Shown piece after piece: positions 45,701 to 54,844 of a stretch of 64,000 nt of DNA. The translations under genes were made by a program, and so were the position numbers. The notes beneath the pieces are model-generated. The model worked only from the letters and a program-made list of their open reading frames with translations. It did not search any database and was not told where the DNA came from. The stretch is from contig NC_087093.1 in the NCBI RefSeq assembly GCF_963855985.1, positions 9,989,501 to 10,053,500 on the forward strand, in the 5' to 3' direction. This stretch comes from Ostrinia nubilalis. Lineage: Eukaryota > Arthropoda > Insecta > Lepidoptera > Crambidae. Every line of letters begins with the position of its first letter. Position 1 is the first letter of the stretch.

Positions 45701-48700
45701 GTAAAATTTTATTCACTTTATGTACGTGTTGATAACCCATATACGAGAAAAGCACCTGTTATCCGATTTTATGTCAGCATACTATCACACGCAAAGTACA
45801 CGTAAAATTGCGATCGATGCATGTTTATTATCTGTAGGATCAGTAGGTTCTCCGTATCATGCTAATAAAAGACTAGGTATGTATTTTTTAAAAGGCTTAA
45901 AAGGCTTGTTTCATAAATATTACGGCCTTTTGCTTCACCTCAAAGCTGGTATTTCATCTTAGCAAAATAAACATAACATAAGTACATATTAAGTAAATAA
46001 ATTAAAAATAACTTGAAAAAATCGAACTGCCTAAGGCGGGAACATAACTAGAAAATAATAAAAAAAAGTTTTAGAGTGCAAAATGCAAAAAGAAAAATAA
46101 TAATATGTTGCATAAACATTTTGAGCTACTTTTCAAAAAACTTTTCTTACAAATACTGGCCTGAAATAAAAAATAAAAACCGGACGGCCGAGAAATAAAA
46201 AATAAAACGAAAAACATTCCAACCGCTTGCTGTTAAAAGGCCGTGCCAAAAAAGTGACTTACCGAACTGATCCCGCACCGAAGGGTCGTTCGGCGCTAAC
46301 ATTAACGCCTTTTTGAACCACATCTCTGCCTCCATGGACCTACTCGTCTGCAACCAATGACACTCTAATTAATTCAAGCGTAATTTTATTCAATTTTTAA
46401 CACGTTCGTGGGATGTAGGTAATAAAGAGACGCTGATTTACATTAACGAGTGGTTGAAGTGTAACGACATAGTTATAATAGAAGAATAATTTTAAATAAC
46501 TAAATAATTAATGTTCTTCGGCGGCTTAAAATCAGTAATGTGAGACACAAAGTAAAGGGAAAAGGGAAAGAAAATCTGTCTTTTTGAGCTACGGTAGATT
46601 CTGTAATATTTCACATGAGATTAAAGCGACTTTTTCACATTAACCTACTATAGAAAGTTATAAGATATAGGAATAATTGTAAATAACTAATGCGCTTTGG
46701 CTTAAGAATCAGTAATGTGATACACAAAGTAAAGGAAAAAGGGAAAGAAAATCTGATGTCTTTTTGAGGTACGTTGATAAATTTTATAATATTCCACAAG
46801 AGTTTACGTAATTTTTTCACATTATTCTACACAACACATTACCAAACATTGATTTCTCTTAAGCTTCAACCACACCAACGCGTGCAGCCCCCCTAGACAA
46901 AACGCACTTTTTGATCGAATCAAAAATCGAATCCGTCAAAACTCCATACAAAAAAGGGGCTTTTCGACCACTTTTCGACTGATTTGCGATTATAATTTGC
47001 ACTTTGTCTAGACCCACAGGTCGCCATCGCCGGCGCGATCAAAGGCCAATGACTAGGTCGCGCGACCTGTCATTTTCCTATAATCGCGCCGTGATCGCGT
47101 CGGCGATGGCGACTTGCACGCGTTGGTGTGGTTGAAGCATTATAGGTGGTTGAAGCATTATAGGTTTATTATATTTTTGAACAGAATCACCGACTTACGT
47201 TTCTCGCGAGTATTTGTGCCAGTGTGAGGTGCGTTTCCACGTGGTCCGGCGCAATTGCTATCGCTGACAATATGCTATGTTCAGCCTGCGGCCACTGCTG
47301 CAGCTGAACGTAGATCTCGCCAGCCATTGACAACACGTTCTGCAACAAAAAGTACTATTTTGGCACACTGTTAAACGGGTGAACACCCAATTAGTACCTA
47401 CTTCAAGTGGGGCCCATTTGGCTTTTGACCAATTGCCTGAGAGAATATGGCAGCAGATTACAGATTGAGATCAAACGTTTTTTTTTCTGTGTGATCAAGA
47501 TTAGACGGTACTGTTTATAACAAATTAAAAAAATGCACAAAGTAATAAAGTAGGTATCACATTGAAAGTTTTGTTATAACTTATAGAAGTGATGTGCTTT
47601 TCCTTTTGTAAATTGACAAAAAAATACGCAAAATAGCAAAATACCGTCAGAATTAATGGTGGTGTTGAGAATGATGAAAGTTAAAACTATATGTCAATTA
47701 GTGAGTTTTTAATCAATAAAGACTTTCAATGCCTAGTCACTGATTCCAAGGAAATAATAGCGTTCCCTTAATACACTTTACAAAAGTGCCGCTACTTACA
47801 TGCCGCGTCCATCCGACGATAGGCGCGTTCGTGTCTGGTAGAATCTGCAGCGCTTCTTTATACGCTGACAGCGCTTTGTGCCAGTGACCCCTCTGAGAAT
47901 GCAGCGCGGCCAGCTGGACCAAAGCGGACACGCGCGCTGATTCATGTTCTCTTCTGTCGCGAACTCTCACGCCTTCTGCGCGGGAGCCGGCGCGCAGCGC
48001 GCTCGCTGCTTCGGCCAGTCGGCCGTCCGCCATTAGTGATGTGCCCAGGTTTACGTAAGCCACTAGACAAAGTAAGCTCGATTTACTATCATTTCCCTTG
48101 AGACTTGCATAGGGTAGCGGACATCCTAGTCAATGGACATAGGTACAATTGGGGACTATGATGTAATCAGTCACAAATTGACTGAAAACTTATTGATTTC
48201 AATGCTAAAAAGTCTTAATTTATCCAACCGTAAACTAACATTCAGTTGTTTCCGAAAGAAGTCTTGGATTTATTGGTTAGTGGAGTCAACTAGATACCGA
48301 ATAATATTAAATTAAAATGGCGTTAACTTGAATAATTAAATTAATTAAGTCTATTCATTATGGACAGAGATGAAATGTTAATAATCTCCGTACTGGGAAT
48401 AATTGGATTAAACGTTACCTACTGGGGCAAAATGTATTTTTCATACAACGTGATACCAAAGTTAACAGAACTATTTAATTAAAATGACAGACTTGATTTT
48501 GGTTCGTTAACATTGTTGACATGTTCGAGTCAACGAACTGGATTTTGTTCGAAAAGTACTTATAGACATTTGCGTATTTTTCCACAATAAAGTTTTGTTG
48601 TTGGAATAACAAACCACTGTTTTAATCCCACCCCTAATGAATGAGTTTCTGCAGAATTTTCCACCCGGTACATTTTTAACGTACCCAGCTAATGGAAATG

Positions 48701-49710
48701 ATGCTTGTACTGAGACGATTATGAAATAAAACGCGTCAAAAGTTGCCGGTATCATCAATCACGCGAATTTGATGTATTTTTTAAACGTCACACATCGGAG
48801 GCTAAAAAGCCCCGCTCACATTAATCACACGCTAAGGCAACTAAGAATTTTATTTACCAATATTTCACCATTTATCAATTTAGCTTGCGAATTAGATTTT
48901 TACTTACATACACGCGCCGTGATCTTTTTAATAATATTGAAATTGAAAATGTTTTAATATTGAAGAGTTTTCTTGGAGTGGCAACATGATGGAAGTTGTT
49001 TAGCATAATAACTACGGTGGAGATAAAAAATATAACGCAAATGTGCCAGCTTGAGTCTAGGATTTTATTAAAAGAATTTCTAGGGGTATTTTGTAAAATA
49101 CGCGAGCGGGTTTACTCAGCAAACGAGTTTTGCCCATTAGTAGTATCATGCTTGCGGATCTTTAGCGCCGTAACACATACGGTTTTTGGGTTTATTTCAG
49201 AGGTACTAAATGCAACACTTTTCGTTATCAGTGGCTTTAATTTAACGAAGAAGCTGCATATATTCTGGAAACTTTAGTAAGGGGATGTAACTATTTAGCT
49301 CCGTTTTAGCTATTCTGTTTATAATTATTTGTTTTGATTTTTTTTTATTTATTAGTTTTGAGATTTCATTGGTTCATTCGATACAACGGCCAGGAAAATT
49401 GGACTATTCAGTGAACCAATTCTGTGTCCTTATATACTGAATAATACAATCTGTATTACAGACTCAAATTGTACGAACAAATAGCTTCCAGGAAAATTCT
49501 ATATTTCAAAGGCTATTGGTACAGATCCTAATTAATCTTATTCGGTTTCTACACACAATACTTATTCCGGGATATTAGATGGGCAAATAAGTTTATGGTG
49601 TAATTAATTCTGTGAAATACTCACAGGCCATGGAGGGTCTAAAATAAATCGCTCTCTCGAAACTTTTGATAGCTTCGCCGTATCTCCTTTGGTTCTGAAG
49701 TAGGATCCCC
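33574..49710 (-). CDS. TMTC2: TMTC-family protein O-mannosyltransferase, C-terminal TPR part (6 exons, 5' end missing)
   Basis: Join, in transcription order: 49710-49625, 48062-47800, 47339-47199, 46347-46263, 43759-43581, 33741-33574. All introns are GT-AG, the phases fit, and the open frame gives 306 residues to the stop TAA. The product is a run of about seven TPR helix pairs (for example YGEAIKSFERAIYFRPSMA and SNLGAILHLNGKY). TMTC proteins are ER membrane GT-C enzymes that add O-mannose to cadherin-type domains; their TPR tail lies in the lumen. Residues such as ALSAYKEALQILP, MWFKKALMLAPNDP and NLGAILHLNG...RALQLQPND near the end favour TMTC2 over TMTC1, 3 or 4 as remembered. The membrane domain and start codon are not in the recognised exons. 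Confidence 0.85.
33921..34056. mobile_element. MITE with GGCTG.GTTGCACCA ends, in the last TMTC2 intron
   Basis: 'GGCTGGGTTGCACCATGTGA' on the left pairs with 'TTAGGTGGTGCAAATCAGCC' on the right. The interior has 'CCGGTTATCGTTATAATA', shared with the copy at 35352-35460. Confidence 0.75.
34057..35351. other. Intron, nothing recognised
   Basis: AT-rich intron DNA without element ends or exon-like ORFs. Confidence 0.4.
35352..35460. mobile_element. Second MITE of the GGCTG.GTTGCACCA family
   Basis: 'AAGGCTAGGTTGCACCATCT' to 'GTTACGGTTAAAGTAAGGTA'; shares the interior 'GTCAAACTCCATACAAAACT' and 'TCGGTTATCGTTATAGTTAC' with the related copy. Right end diverged. Confidence 0.65.
35461..36590. other. 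Intron, nothing firmly recognised
   Basis: 'GGCCCGGTTTCCATCAAGGC' at 35938 resembles the start of known insect MITEs, but no second end was found. Confidence 0.4.
36592..36770. mobile_element. Palindromic MITE, about 180 bp
   Basis: 'ATGAGGGTTTTCGCGATTGA' to 'GCCAGATGGCAATACGTAGA' pairs with its complement at the right end, with arms of about 85 bp. A relative is embedded at 13196-14110. Target duplication not clear because the ends are self-complementary. Confidence 0.85.
36771..38194. other. Intron, nothing recognised
   Basis: AT-rich intron DNA without supported features. Confidence 0.4.
38884..39115 (+). mobile_element. RTE LINE tail, copy in the left arm
   Basis: GGGGCACATAGCTCGTAGAG, VGRPPTRWTDDLVKVAG-coding bases and the end 'GACGTCTTTTCGGCTGAAAC' match the C-terminus and tail of the element at 1569. 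The mirror copy is at 62816-63036. Confidence 0.85.
39134..40292 (-). mobile_element. RNase H-type LINE insertion, 5'-truncated, 12-bp TSD
   Basis: Perfect TACCACTATTTA at 39122-39133 and 40293-40304. The other arm shows the unfilled site with one copy of this sequence near 62780-62800. The 3' end on the minus strand is an (AAT)n tract, typical of I- or R1-like LINE tails. Confidence 0.92.
39211..40284 (-). CDS. LINE polyprotein C-terminus with RNase H domain (partial, mobile element)
   Basis: An intact 357-codon reading frame on the minus strand. It has an RNase H fold with YTDGSK (first catalytic Asp), AEVFAINKCAE (Glu), INSDSQAALLAL (Asp) and VPGHSNIEGNEVADELARDG (final His/Asp). A C-terminal Cys/His cluster, LCRFCHTEEETAMHVLCSC, follows. 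RNase H after an RT is seen in the I, LOA, R1 and Tad groups; the RT itself is lost by 5' truncation. The frame is open, so the insertion looks fairly young, but without RT it cannot be an active element. The first Met is only the first one in frame. Confidence 0.88.
   Translation of the reverse strand: MHVQKEAKQSTYRICTRTKVRWASQNLIRLKESVLENKLLCMPSDDMHTECNFTKLYSVNIPPRDKWLEGQMSFKEGSHVWYTDGSKKENNVGCGIYGERPKLKVSLNMGTEASIFQAEVFAINKCAEINLERKLQDQHIYINSDSQAALLALTSFEYTSKLVQTCTETLNALGNTNKVTLTWVPGHSNIEGNEVADELARDGADNPQIGVEPFCGITKQRATTLLTALCKQEAIEWWKSTSGQKHSKALIQGYSNKVTKELLKFKRYKACAVTRILTGHCKLNKHKSNMNMTEETLCRFCHTEEETAMHVLCSCFPLMSKRSIHLGRHIMHPDEIADITLQRIWKFIDSTGLSSEL
40487..40631 (+). mobile_element. RTE-related LINE tail with GATGATGAT end
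   Basis: Codes TRWTDDLIKVAGRRWMQAAT and SLGEAYVQ, then stops and ends in 'GTGGCTGAAATGATGATG'. Mirror copy at 62450-62600. Confidence 0.8.
41079..41400 (+). repeat. Tandem duplication, about 160-bp units
   Basis: 'CGTGTCAGATGTAAATGG' to 'TACGATTCGGCTTCG' and 'ATGTGTCAGATGACAAGGG' to 'CTATTTGGCTGCGACTCGG' align along their length (GATTC.TGTTATTT, TGCAATATGT.GG, TATAAAAGTGGAA.). Also present in the mirror arm at 61690-62010. Confidence 0.75.
42065..43295 (+). mobile_element. Degraded Tc1/mariner-superfamily element, 1231 bp
   Basis: The left end CAGGGTGTTACTTTGCATTC with TTGCCATATT is inverted at the right end, GGCAAGAATGCAAAGTAACA then CGGTG, over about 35 bp. TA flanks both sides (42063-42064 and 43296-43297). 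Carries a transposase remnant at 42440-42725. Ends next to the copied exon e fragments of TMTC2. Confidence 0.88.
42440..42725 (+). pseudogene. DDE transposase remnant of the mariner-type element
   Basis: Plus-strand phrases YYQQDGAPPQ, GPVAWPPRSSDLTPMDFW and SDLKRLV match the DDE_3-type motif 'QQDGAPPH...WPPRSPDLTPLDFFLWG' with its catalytic Asp. Stops and shifts interrupt it (for example after APPQ). The first catalytic Asp region was not found. Subfamily not determined. Confidence 0.75.
43311..43395 (-). pseudogene. Exon e copy A (oldest), dead
   Basis: A partial copy of the 3' half of TMTC2 exon e ('GCACTGCTCTAGCGTACTAG' in plus orientation), heavily changed. The donor has become GAG|ATGACT, so it cannot be spliced at that site. 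Confidence 0.85.
43434..43530 (-). pseudogene. Exon e copy B with intact donor but frameshift
   Basis: Nearly identical to exon e from the donor inward ('TTTAATTGCACTGCTCTGGC'), still with GAG|GTGAGT. It has lost 2 bases (GAAACGCGCC against GGGACGCGCGCC), breaking the frame. It lies just downstream of the true donor in the intron and could act as a decoy donor. Confidence 0.88.
43581..43759 (-). CDS. TMTC2: TMTC2 exon e
   Basis: Acceptor TTGTTTTAG, donor GAG|GTAAGT. After the split Gly it codes for 59 residues: MFLRSQRRLRESADQLVAAA, KLAPTDSARAS and CRSAERWYARAVQLKPE. Its 3' half and donor are repeated twice downstream in the intron (43311-43395 and 43434-43530). Confidence 0.9.
43774..44670. 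other. Intron, nothing recognised
   Basis: AT-rich intron with no element ends or exon-like ORFs that could be supported. Confidence 0.4.
44671..45570 (+). mobile_element. Lepidopteran GGGTTCCGTACC dispersed repeat
   Basis: Begins 'AGGGTTCCGTACCTCAAAAG' with 'AAAAAACGGAACCC' and a GTCC run, and ends 'GTCCGACTCGCACTTGGCCG' with a T-rich tail. Both phrases are remembered as constant parts of a repeat widespread in moths and butterflies. Superfamily uncertain. In TMTC2 intron e-d. Confidence 0.75.
44757..45462 (+). repeat. 2.3 tandem units of about 310 bp inside the dispersed repeat
   Basis: 'ACGCGTGGAGGTATGAAGCT', 'ACGCGTAGAGGTATTCAATT' and 'ACGCGTAGAGCTATCAAGTT' start three successive units at about 44764, 45074 and 45393. 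Units one and two share 'TCAACGCAATCAAAAGA' and 'TAAATTTTTAGTTACAT'. Confidence 0.75.
45571..46262. other. Intron e-d remainder
   Basis: No feature beyond a short ORF at 45720-45962 without recognisable motifs. Confidence 0.4.
46263..46347 (-). CDS. TMTC2: TMTC2 exon d
   Basis: Acceptor GGTTGCAG, donor TTCG|GTAAGT. 28 residues, SMEAEMWFKKALMLAPNDPS in the middle, ending one base into a Gly codon. A MITE (46862-47145) lies in the intron upstream of it. Confidence 0.9.
46470..46836 (+). repeat. Tandem duplication, about 185-bp units, in the TMTC2 intron
   Basis: 'TTTTAAATAACTAA', 'ATCAGTAATGTGA.ACACAAA', 'AAAGGGAAAGAAAATCTG', 'TTTTTCACATTA..CTA' occur in the same order in 46470-46655 and 46660-46836, diverged by small changes and indels. 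Confidence 0.75.
46862..47145. mobile_element. MITE with GCTTCAACCACACCAACGCG ends
   Basis: Left 'GCTTCAACCACACCAACGCG' with TGCA is inverted at the right end 'TGCACGCGTTGGTGTGGTTG' with AAGCATTA. The interior contains 'CAAAAAGTGCG' type sequence and a 'GTCGCGCGACCTGTCATT' block. A short duplicate of the last 18 bp follows. Sits in TMTC2 intron d-c. Confidence 0.8.
47199..47339 (-). CDS. TMTC2: TMTC2 exon c
   Basis: Acceptor TTTGTTGCAG, donor AAC|GTAAGT; both borders in phase 0. 47 residues, NVLSMAGEIYVQLQQWPQAE to THLTLAQILARN, covering one TPR and the first helix of the next. Confidence 0.9.
47800..48062 (-). CDS. TMTC2: TMTC2 exon b
   Basis: Acceptor TTGTCTAG, donor CAT|GTAAGT. Codes for 87 whole residues, starting AYVNLGTSLMADGRLAEAAS after the split Leu. 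A charged Arg-rich linker (RVRDRREHESARV) follows, then the TPR ALVQLAALHSQRGHWHKALS. GC-rich compared with its flanks, as expected of an exon here. Confidence 0.9.
49625..49710 (-). CDS. TMTC2: TMTC2 exon a
   Basis: Acceptor ...TTGTTTCAG, donor GTGAGT. It starts with the last base of a split codon and then codes GILLQNQRRYGEAIKSFERA and IYFRPSMA, one TPR unit. The preceding, unseen exon must end with two bases of a codon (probably the Leu of NLG). Ends after one base of the next codon. Confidence 0.88.
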
Positions 49711-50860
49711 CTGAAACAATAAAACAGAAATGTAAGGCATCCAATTTATGTTTGGTTATATTTGGAAAATAGGAACAATTTACCGTCTTTTCAGAATTTG
49801 AGCTCGCAAATTGTTGAATTCCTTTGTCATAATAGAAGTACATCAAACGTTTAAGAAGTAAGTTTATAATAAGCGCTTCGTTATTTATTTCAAAGTAGCT
49901 ACCTATGTGGCCGCAACTTCGAAAGCGTGCAAATTGTTTTTCAAATTATTTTCTTCGTATATAGATACACACCCTGAACTCAATACAGTAGGTTGCCCAA
50001 TTGTTCTAAAAGGAGATTGAAATGAATAAATGAATTATGAAAATAATTGACTGCATTCTGGACAAAAAGGTATTACTTTTCCAACGAAACAAAATATTAA
50101 TTGACTAAGCTCATGTTAGAGCTCCAAATGTACATTTAGTAGGTATATTATTTAATTAACCTAACGAGCACTTATGTATTATTTGCCGTTGTGGACGATT
50201 CATGATAACTATTACCGACTAGACACATTCATTAATTATATTATTTCATAAATTTGGCTAATGGAAAACTGCGTAGATAGTGATAAAGCCGTGTCTACAT
50301 TTTCCAGTGTTGTGTTCGTCCTCTTTTTATATTTTTTGTTATTGGTTTTTCTATCACAATAACATAAAATATTAGTCATAAGGTAAGTTGGTAACAAATA
50401 AGACCTTTATAAGCATCTATTTTTGGATATTTCACCATTATATCAGATATCTCTACATTTATGAAGGTTCACGCTCTATGAGGCAAGAAATTAGTCTCTC
50501 CCATTACTTATACGAAAGTTGAATGAAATATTACAACTGTCTACAGCATTTTTGCGCACGGGTTATGCATAGTTTATTTTTATTGCTTTAATACCTTGAA
50601 ATAAGAATAACAACAAAAAATTGTTCTGAATTTGCTTTTATGTGTAAAAAATAGAAAAATTCATATTAATGAATGTATGAAACATGAACATAGAGACAAT
50701 TTAATTTGATGCCAAATATTTTTTTTCTTTCTTTCTTCCATTCTTTCTAATTATTAAAACATACTAAACATCCATTTAAGATTAATTCTCACAAGAGAAC
50801 ATTTAAAATAGAGTCCAAATATTTATTAAAAATGAAAAGTTCTAATCTCCTCTCATGTTC
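49711..50860. other. Presumed TMTC2 intron or upstream DNA, nothing recognised
   Basis: The exon before exon a must end in codon phase 2 and code for a TPR or membrane part. No minus-strand ORF fitting this was found here. Confidence 0.4.
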
Positions 50861-50869
50861 CATAGAAGA

Positions 50870-51030
50870 CTTTCTCATAAAAATCTAACCCTATGATGCT
50901 TTCAGTATACTGGCCTTGGTAACGTCGTCTATTAAATCCCAATATATTTTGATGAAAGCGTGCCCCTTGTTCTTGCGAATAAGCCCTTATTATTATCTTT
51001 AAATATATCCCAATGAGAATGTGACGTGCA
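50870..51030 (-). pseudogene. Fragment of a transposon-encoded protein (GERFHQDI...RYQG type)
   Basis: The minus strand reads SQEQGARFHQNILGFNRRRY then QGQYTESIIG in one frame, and upstream, in a shifted frame, HSHWDIF. This order matches a widely dispersed insect mobile-element protein with 'HSHLDFFP...GERFHQDI..ME.RYQG....DYCW'. The element class could not be named. Only this piece remains. Confidence 0.55.
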
Positions 51031-51067
51031 TCTTTAGAGACATTCTACTATGAAAGGTTAATTAAAA

Positions 51068-51190
51068 GGTTGGCAGCGCACTTGTGACTTCACTGATGTT
51101 GCGGGTGTACATGGGCGACGGCAATTGCTTACCATCAGGTGATCCGTCTGCTCGTTTGCCTCCTATCACATAAAAAAAAAAAAAAAAAAC
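51068..51190 (+). mobile_element. CR1/jockey-like LINE 3' end with poly-A
   Basis: 'GGCAATTGCTTACCATCAGG' followed by 'TGATCCGTCTGCTCGTTTGC' and 'CTCCTATCACAT', then A18, is a standard lepidopteran LINE 3' end. Confidence 0.8.
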
Positions 51191-53230
51191 AAGGTGGAAA
51201 ATTCAAATCGCTATAACTTCTTAAAAAGCAAATAATTTCGATTTGGAATCGCACTTTTTTATATAAATTTGCTTATATAATCAGAATATAATAAGTAAAA
51301 TCCATGCGCAAAAAATAATTTTTTTTTTGTTGACCGGTGATTCAATATTCAGTCCCATCAACCAACGTCACCAAAACAAAACTATAAAAGGAAATTGCTG
51401 AAAGTTTTGGGGAGGGAAACGAAAATTACCTTTGCACTAAAATGTAATTAGAAATAGAATACTTACAAAACTCATAAAAAAGAGCTTAAAAGATCATTTA
51501 TTAATTTCTAAAGTAAGGTTATTTATTAGATGACCTTAAAACATTACTACATTTAGAAAAAAGTAAGAAGCAAGTCAAATATGTACTGGGATATTTTGTG
51601 TATAGGCGCTATAATTACAATTTTTTTTTGTCTGATGTGTTATCGTATGTGCATTACACAGTACAGAATCAGAGATAAATAATAATAGTAAGACTTTCTT
51701 GATTTATAGGTGTTGATTATGATTTTTGGACATTATGTTAGGTACATCATACTGCAAAAAGTTGTCGGCTACTACATTATTGTTAATTTTTCCTACTGGT
51801 CAGCCTGTTAACGTTGCAGAATCAGCTTTTCCGACTTGTTGGGTTGGCTCATCACTACTAACAATAATACCAATAAATCGTACTACCTGCGACCTACAAT
51901 ACTTTAATTCGAAATACCTCTATAAAGGTCAACCATCTGTCTATCCTAAAATGAGGTCCATAATGTAGACGTGCCTTAACAAACTGTCCCAAATGAACGA
52001 TGTTGTACCAATAGTGATCAATCAAGGATATTATGACAACGCAGCTAGTATCGAATGGAGCAGCATCAACAAAAGATCTTGATTCTTGTGTGTATGACGG
52101 CCGTGGGCGATGCACAACGGAGTACGGATATCAAATTAATAGCAATGGTTGGTATTTTTGTTTGTATTTTGTAAAAATGTACGATTGTGGTCGGATCAAA
52201 TTGATATTTACTATAGTGCTATAAAAGCTGTAAACAGCTCGGAAAAGAATTATGTGTAGGTAGGTACTTATCTGAGTCAATCGTGATTATGATGACGAGA
52301 ATATTAAGTTTAGATGCTTTAAATATTTAAAAAATCAAAAGCTACAGGATTGCTTAAAAAGTAAATTTTTAGACGATTTTAATAAATGTTGTTGCTACCA
52401 TTACTTCTTCTTCTGTTGCTATCTTCTTACATTATCTTGTAACAAATACAATTTATTCTTATTCACAAGAGTGCCTCAAGGTCTGTTTCTTATTATTGAT
52501 GCAGTCACTTTTATAAATGAAATATCACGTTGTGTGTTTTATTTATCCACGAGCGCGAACGTTGAGGTAAATGTACGCAATAACGTCCATCAAATTTCTT
52601 CAGACAGAGTGAACTTGTATACAGGATATTTTATCAATGTAGCTAAACAGTGAAGCATAGTAAGATTTTGAAATAAAACTTTTTAGATCAATTAAATATA
52701 ATTAAGACAGCTGGCTGCTTATTACTGAGACGTGATGACGTCACAAATTGTTTTTTAATTCAAATTCCTTTGCGGACAGTACCTGTAGCTGTGGCAGTGC
52801 AATATTGCCCGCATGAATAATGTAGATTCAGAACGAGGCGGGCTCTGCCGGGGCAACGTACACTAATGAGAGCTATCCAACTCGACGGGCCATTATGCCG
52901 TCCCTATAGCAATAATTTGTTGCTAATTTCCTTCTAATTATTGCAGCGTCCTTTGTGCGAATGGAATTACAATGTTTTGAAAAACATGGCTGCCCTTTAT
53001 TAGGTATGAATGCGGTTGCTGATTGTTAAGCGTAGTCTACACGATACAATGATTGTTTACGCATGGTATTGCACTTTTAAAAAAGCTGCGGAAAATATAC
53101 CGCACTTTTTAAAAAAGCTGCGGTTTGTTCTTAGCTGACTGGTTTGCGTATAAAATTTATTGCTTTCGGATGTCAAAGGTAACTTTGATGAAATGTCATT
53201 AAACCTCTTAAATTCCGATACAGAAACTAA
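51191..53230. other. Non-coding or unassigned, includes an unexplained open stretch
   Basis: Plus-strand ORFs at 51726-51968 and 52033-52224 (residues such as FPTGQPVNVAESAFPTCW and SCVYDGRGRCTTEYGYQINS) look less random than their neighbours. They have no recognisable family and no supported splice partner. A GC-richer patch is at 52790-52960. Confidence 0.3.
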
Positions 53231-53231
53231 A

Positions 53232-53330
53232 GCCTATGTAGTTTAGTGGTTAAACCATTAGCCCAGCAAAGGAAAGGTCGTGTGTGGGTTTGCGTCCTTA
53301 AAGAGGCAGTATTTTTAAAAGAAAATGTCG
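53232..53330 (+). mobile_element. Degenerate tRNA-derived SINE
   Basis: 'TGTAGTTTAGTGGTTAAACC' (A-box layout), 'GTGTGGGTTTGCGTCC' (B-box layout, changed) and 'TTAAAGAGGCAGTATTTTT' follow the usual lepidopteran SINE order. Confidence 0.5.
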
Positions 53331-54364
53331 TAAAATTACGACTTGATTCGGCAGTATAAATGACAAAACTAAACTAACCATGTAGGTGGTTTATTTAGTG
53401 CACTACAACAAAAAGGTTTTGATACACGTTTGACTTTATGCCGCGGAGGGCTCTTCCAGAAAATTGGGATCAAAGCATGGAGGCGGTGCGACAATAAAGA
53501 TCAAAGGATAATAATATACGGTTGGTACGAGATACAAATAGTGTGTACCTAACCTACTCCTCCCGTGAATATGTGTCGACGTCGTTAGCATAAAATAATT
53601 TAGACAGTAGCATAAAATTTGTAAAAGAAAGTAAATTTTAAAATAAATTGCACAAAATTTCCTTTAAATTGCAATAGTTAAAGTTCTACAAAAATGTACA
53701 GTTATCGTTTCCTTGAATTTACAAAAGTGAATTTTCTTCTGGGCCACCCTGTATAAGACCAAATTATTTTATGTAGGTATGACGAATTTTTTTTTATTTC
53801 ATTTGATAGATGAAAAATTAAATAGTATTTTTTAAATTATTTCATGACAATAAAATCTCAATTCCATAGAAGTACTAAAATTCACTGAATTACTAATTGT
53901 AATGATTTATTTTGGCTTTCTTTGAGGAAATAACATAGCAATAAATCGTTTTCAAAATAATATATTCTTATTGGGTAGCCATTGCTTTGCTAGCTATTTT
54001 CTTGAGGGGAGGTTTTTCACTAACTCTATCAAAGGATATAGGTAGGTATATTATGTATACTCTTATGATGATGATGAATTTATATCATGATTACTTGCAC
54101 AGAACGTAGTAAACCTAATAAGTAAGTATACGACATCGAAAGGCAGAAAACATCATTCCAACTTAAGTTTTTGGAGTAAAATCCTTTCAAACTAGTTCAG
54201 AATGGAGCTTTCCACTCGAACAGTGGACTGAATTTAAATACTATAATTTGAAAAGTTCGAGAACGGTTTTCGTTTCATGTTTTGTTTGGTGCTCAAGATT
54301 GGTAAGTTTTTTTAACTTTTATAGGTAAACTAATATAATGCTTAAGTATGTTAGGAGTAGGTTC

Positions 54365-54440
54365 AGAATAGTTCAGCAGTCGATGGGAATCGAACTGGTA
54401 ACCGGCAATCCGATGCCTATACTGTTGGGCTACGCAATCC
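54365..54440 (-). mobile_element. tRNA-derived SINE fragment
   Basis: On the minus strand, 'TAGCCCAACAGTATAGGCAT' (A-box region) is followed by 'CCAGTTCGATTCCCAT', with B-box GTTCGATTCCC at about 54385-54395. Not a full tRNA. Confidence 0.6.
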
Positions 54441-54479
54441 TTGTCATTTGTAGGAAAAATAGTTCTTCCTTTGAAAAAA

Positions 54480-54844
54480 TAGACATAGCCTGCAGAATTG
54501 CCAAACTGAAGTGATGGTGGGCGAGGCACATAACTCGTAGAAGTGATGGCCGCAGGGGCAAAAAAGTTCTTGACGACCACGAGGAAGACGTAGTTCTGGC
54601 AGATCCTCTACTAGATGGATCGATGATCTGGTATAGGTCGCGAAAAGAACCTGGATGCGGGCAGCGCAATAACGGTCGATGCGGAAATCCTTGGAATCCT
54701 ATCCTATCGATGTGGAAAAAATATTAAATTATTATTGAAAGGGGACGTTTCGCACATTCGTGCGAACGAATTTCGTGCGAAACGACCACTAACCCAAATC
54801 CTTGGGGGAGGCCTATGTCCAGCAGTGGACGTCATTTGGCTCAA
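54480..54844 (+). mobile_element. Degenerate RTE LINE tail, interrupted at 54695-54795
   Basis: 'GACATAGCCTGCAGAATTGC', 'GATCCTCTACTAGATGGATC' and the end 'AGCAGTGGACGTCATTTGGC' follow the RTE C-terminus with many changes. The frame is dead. Confidence 0.8.
54695..54795. mobile_element. 101-bp insertion with 10-bp TSD and hairpin
   Basis: AAATCCTTGG occurs at 54685-54694 and 54796-54805, exactly flanking sequence absent from other RTE tails. The insert contains the hairpin GTTTCGCAC...GTGCGAAAC (about 54750-54785). Family unknown. Confidence 0.75.
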
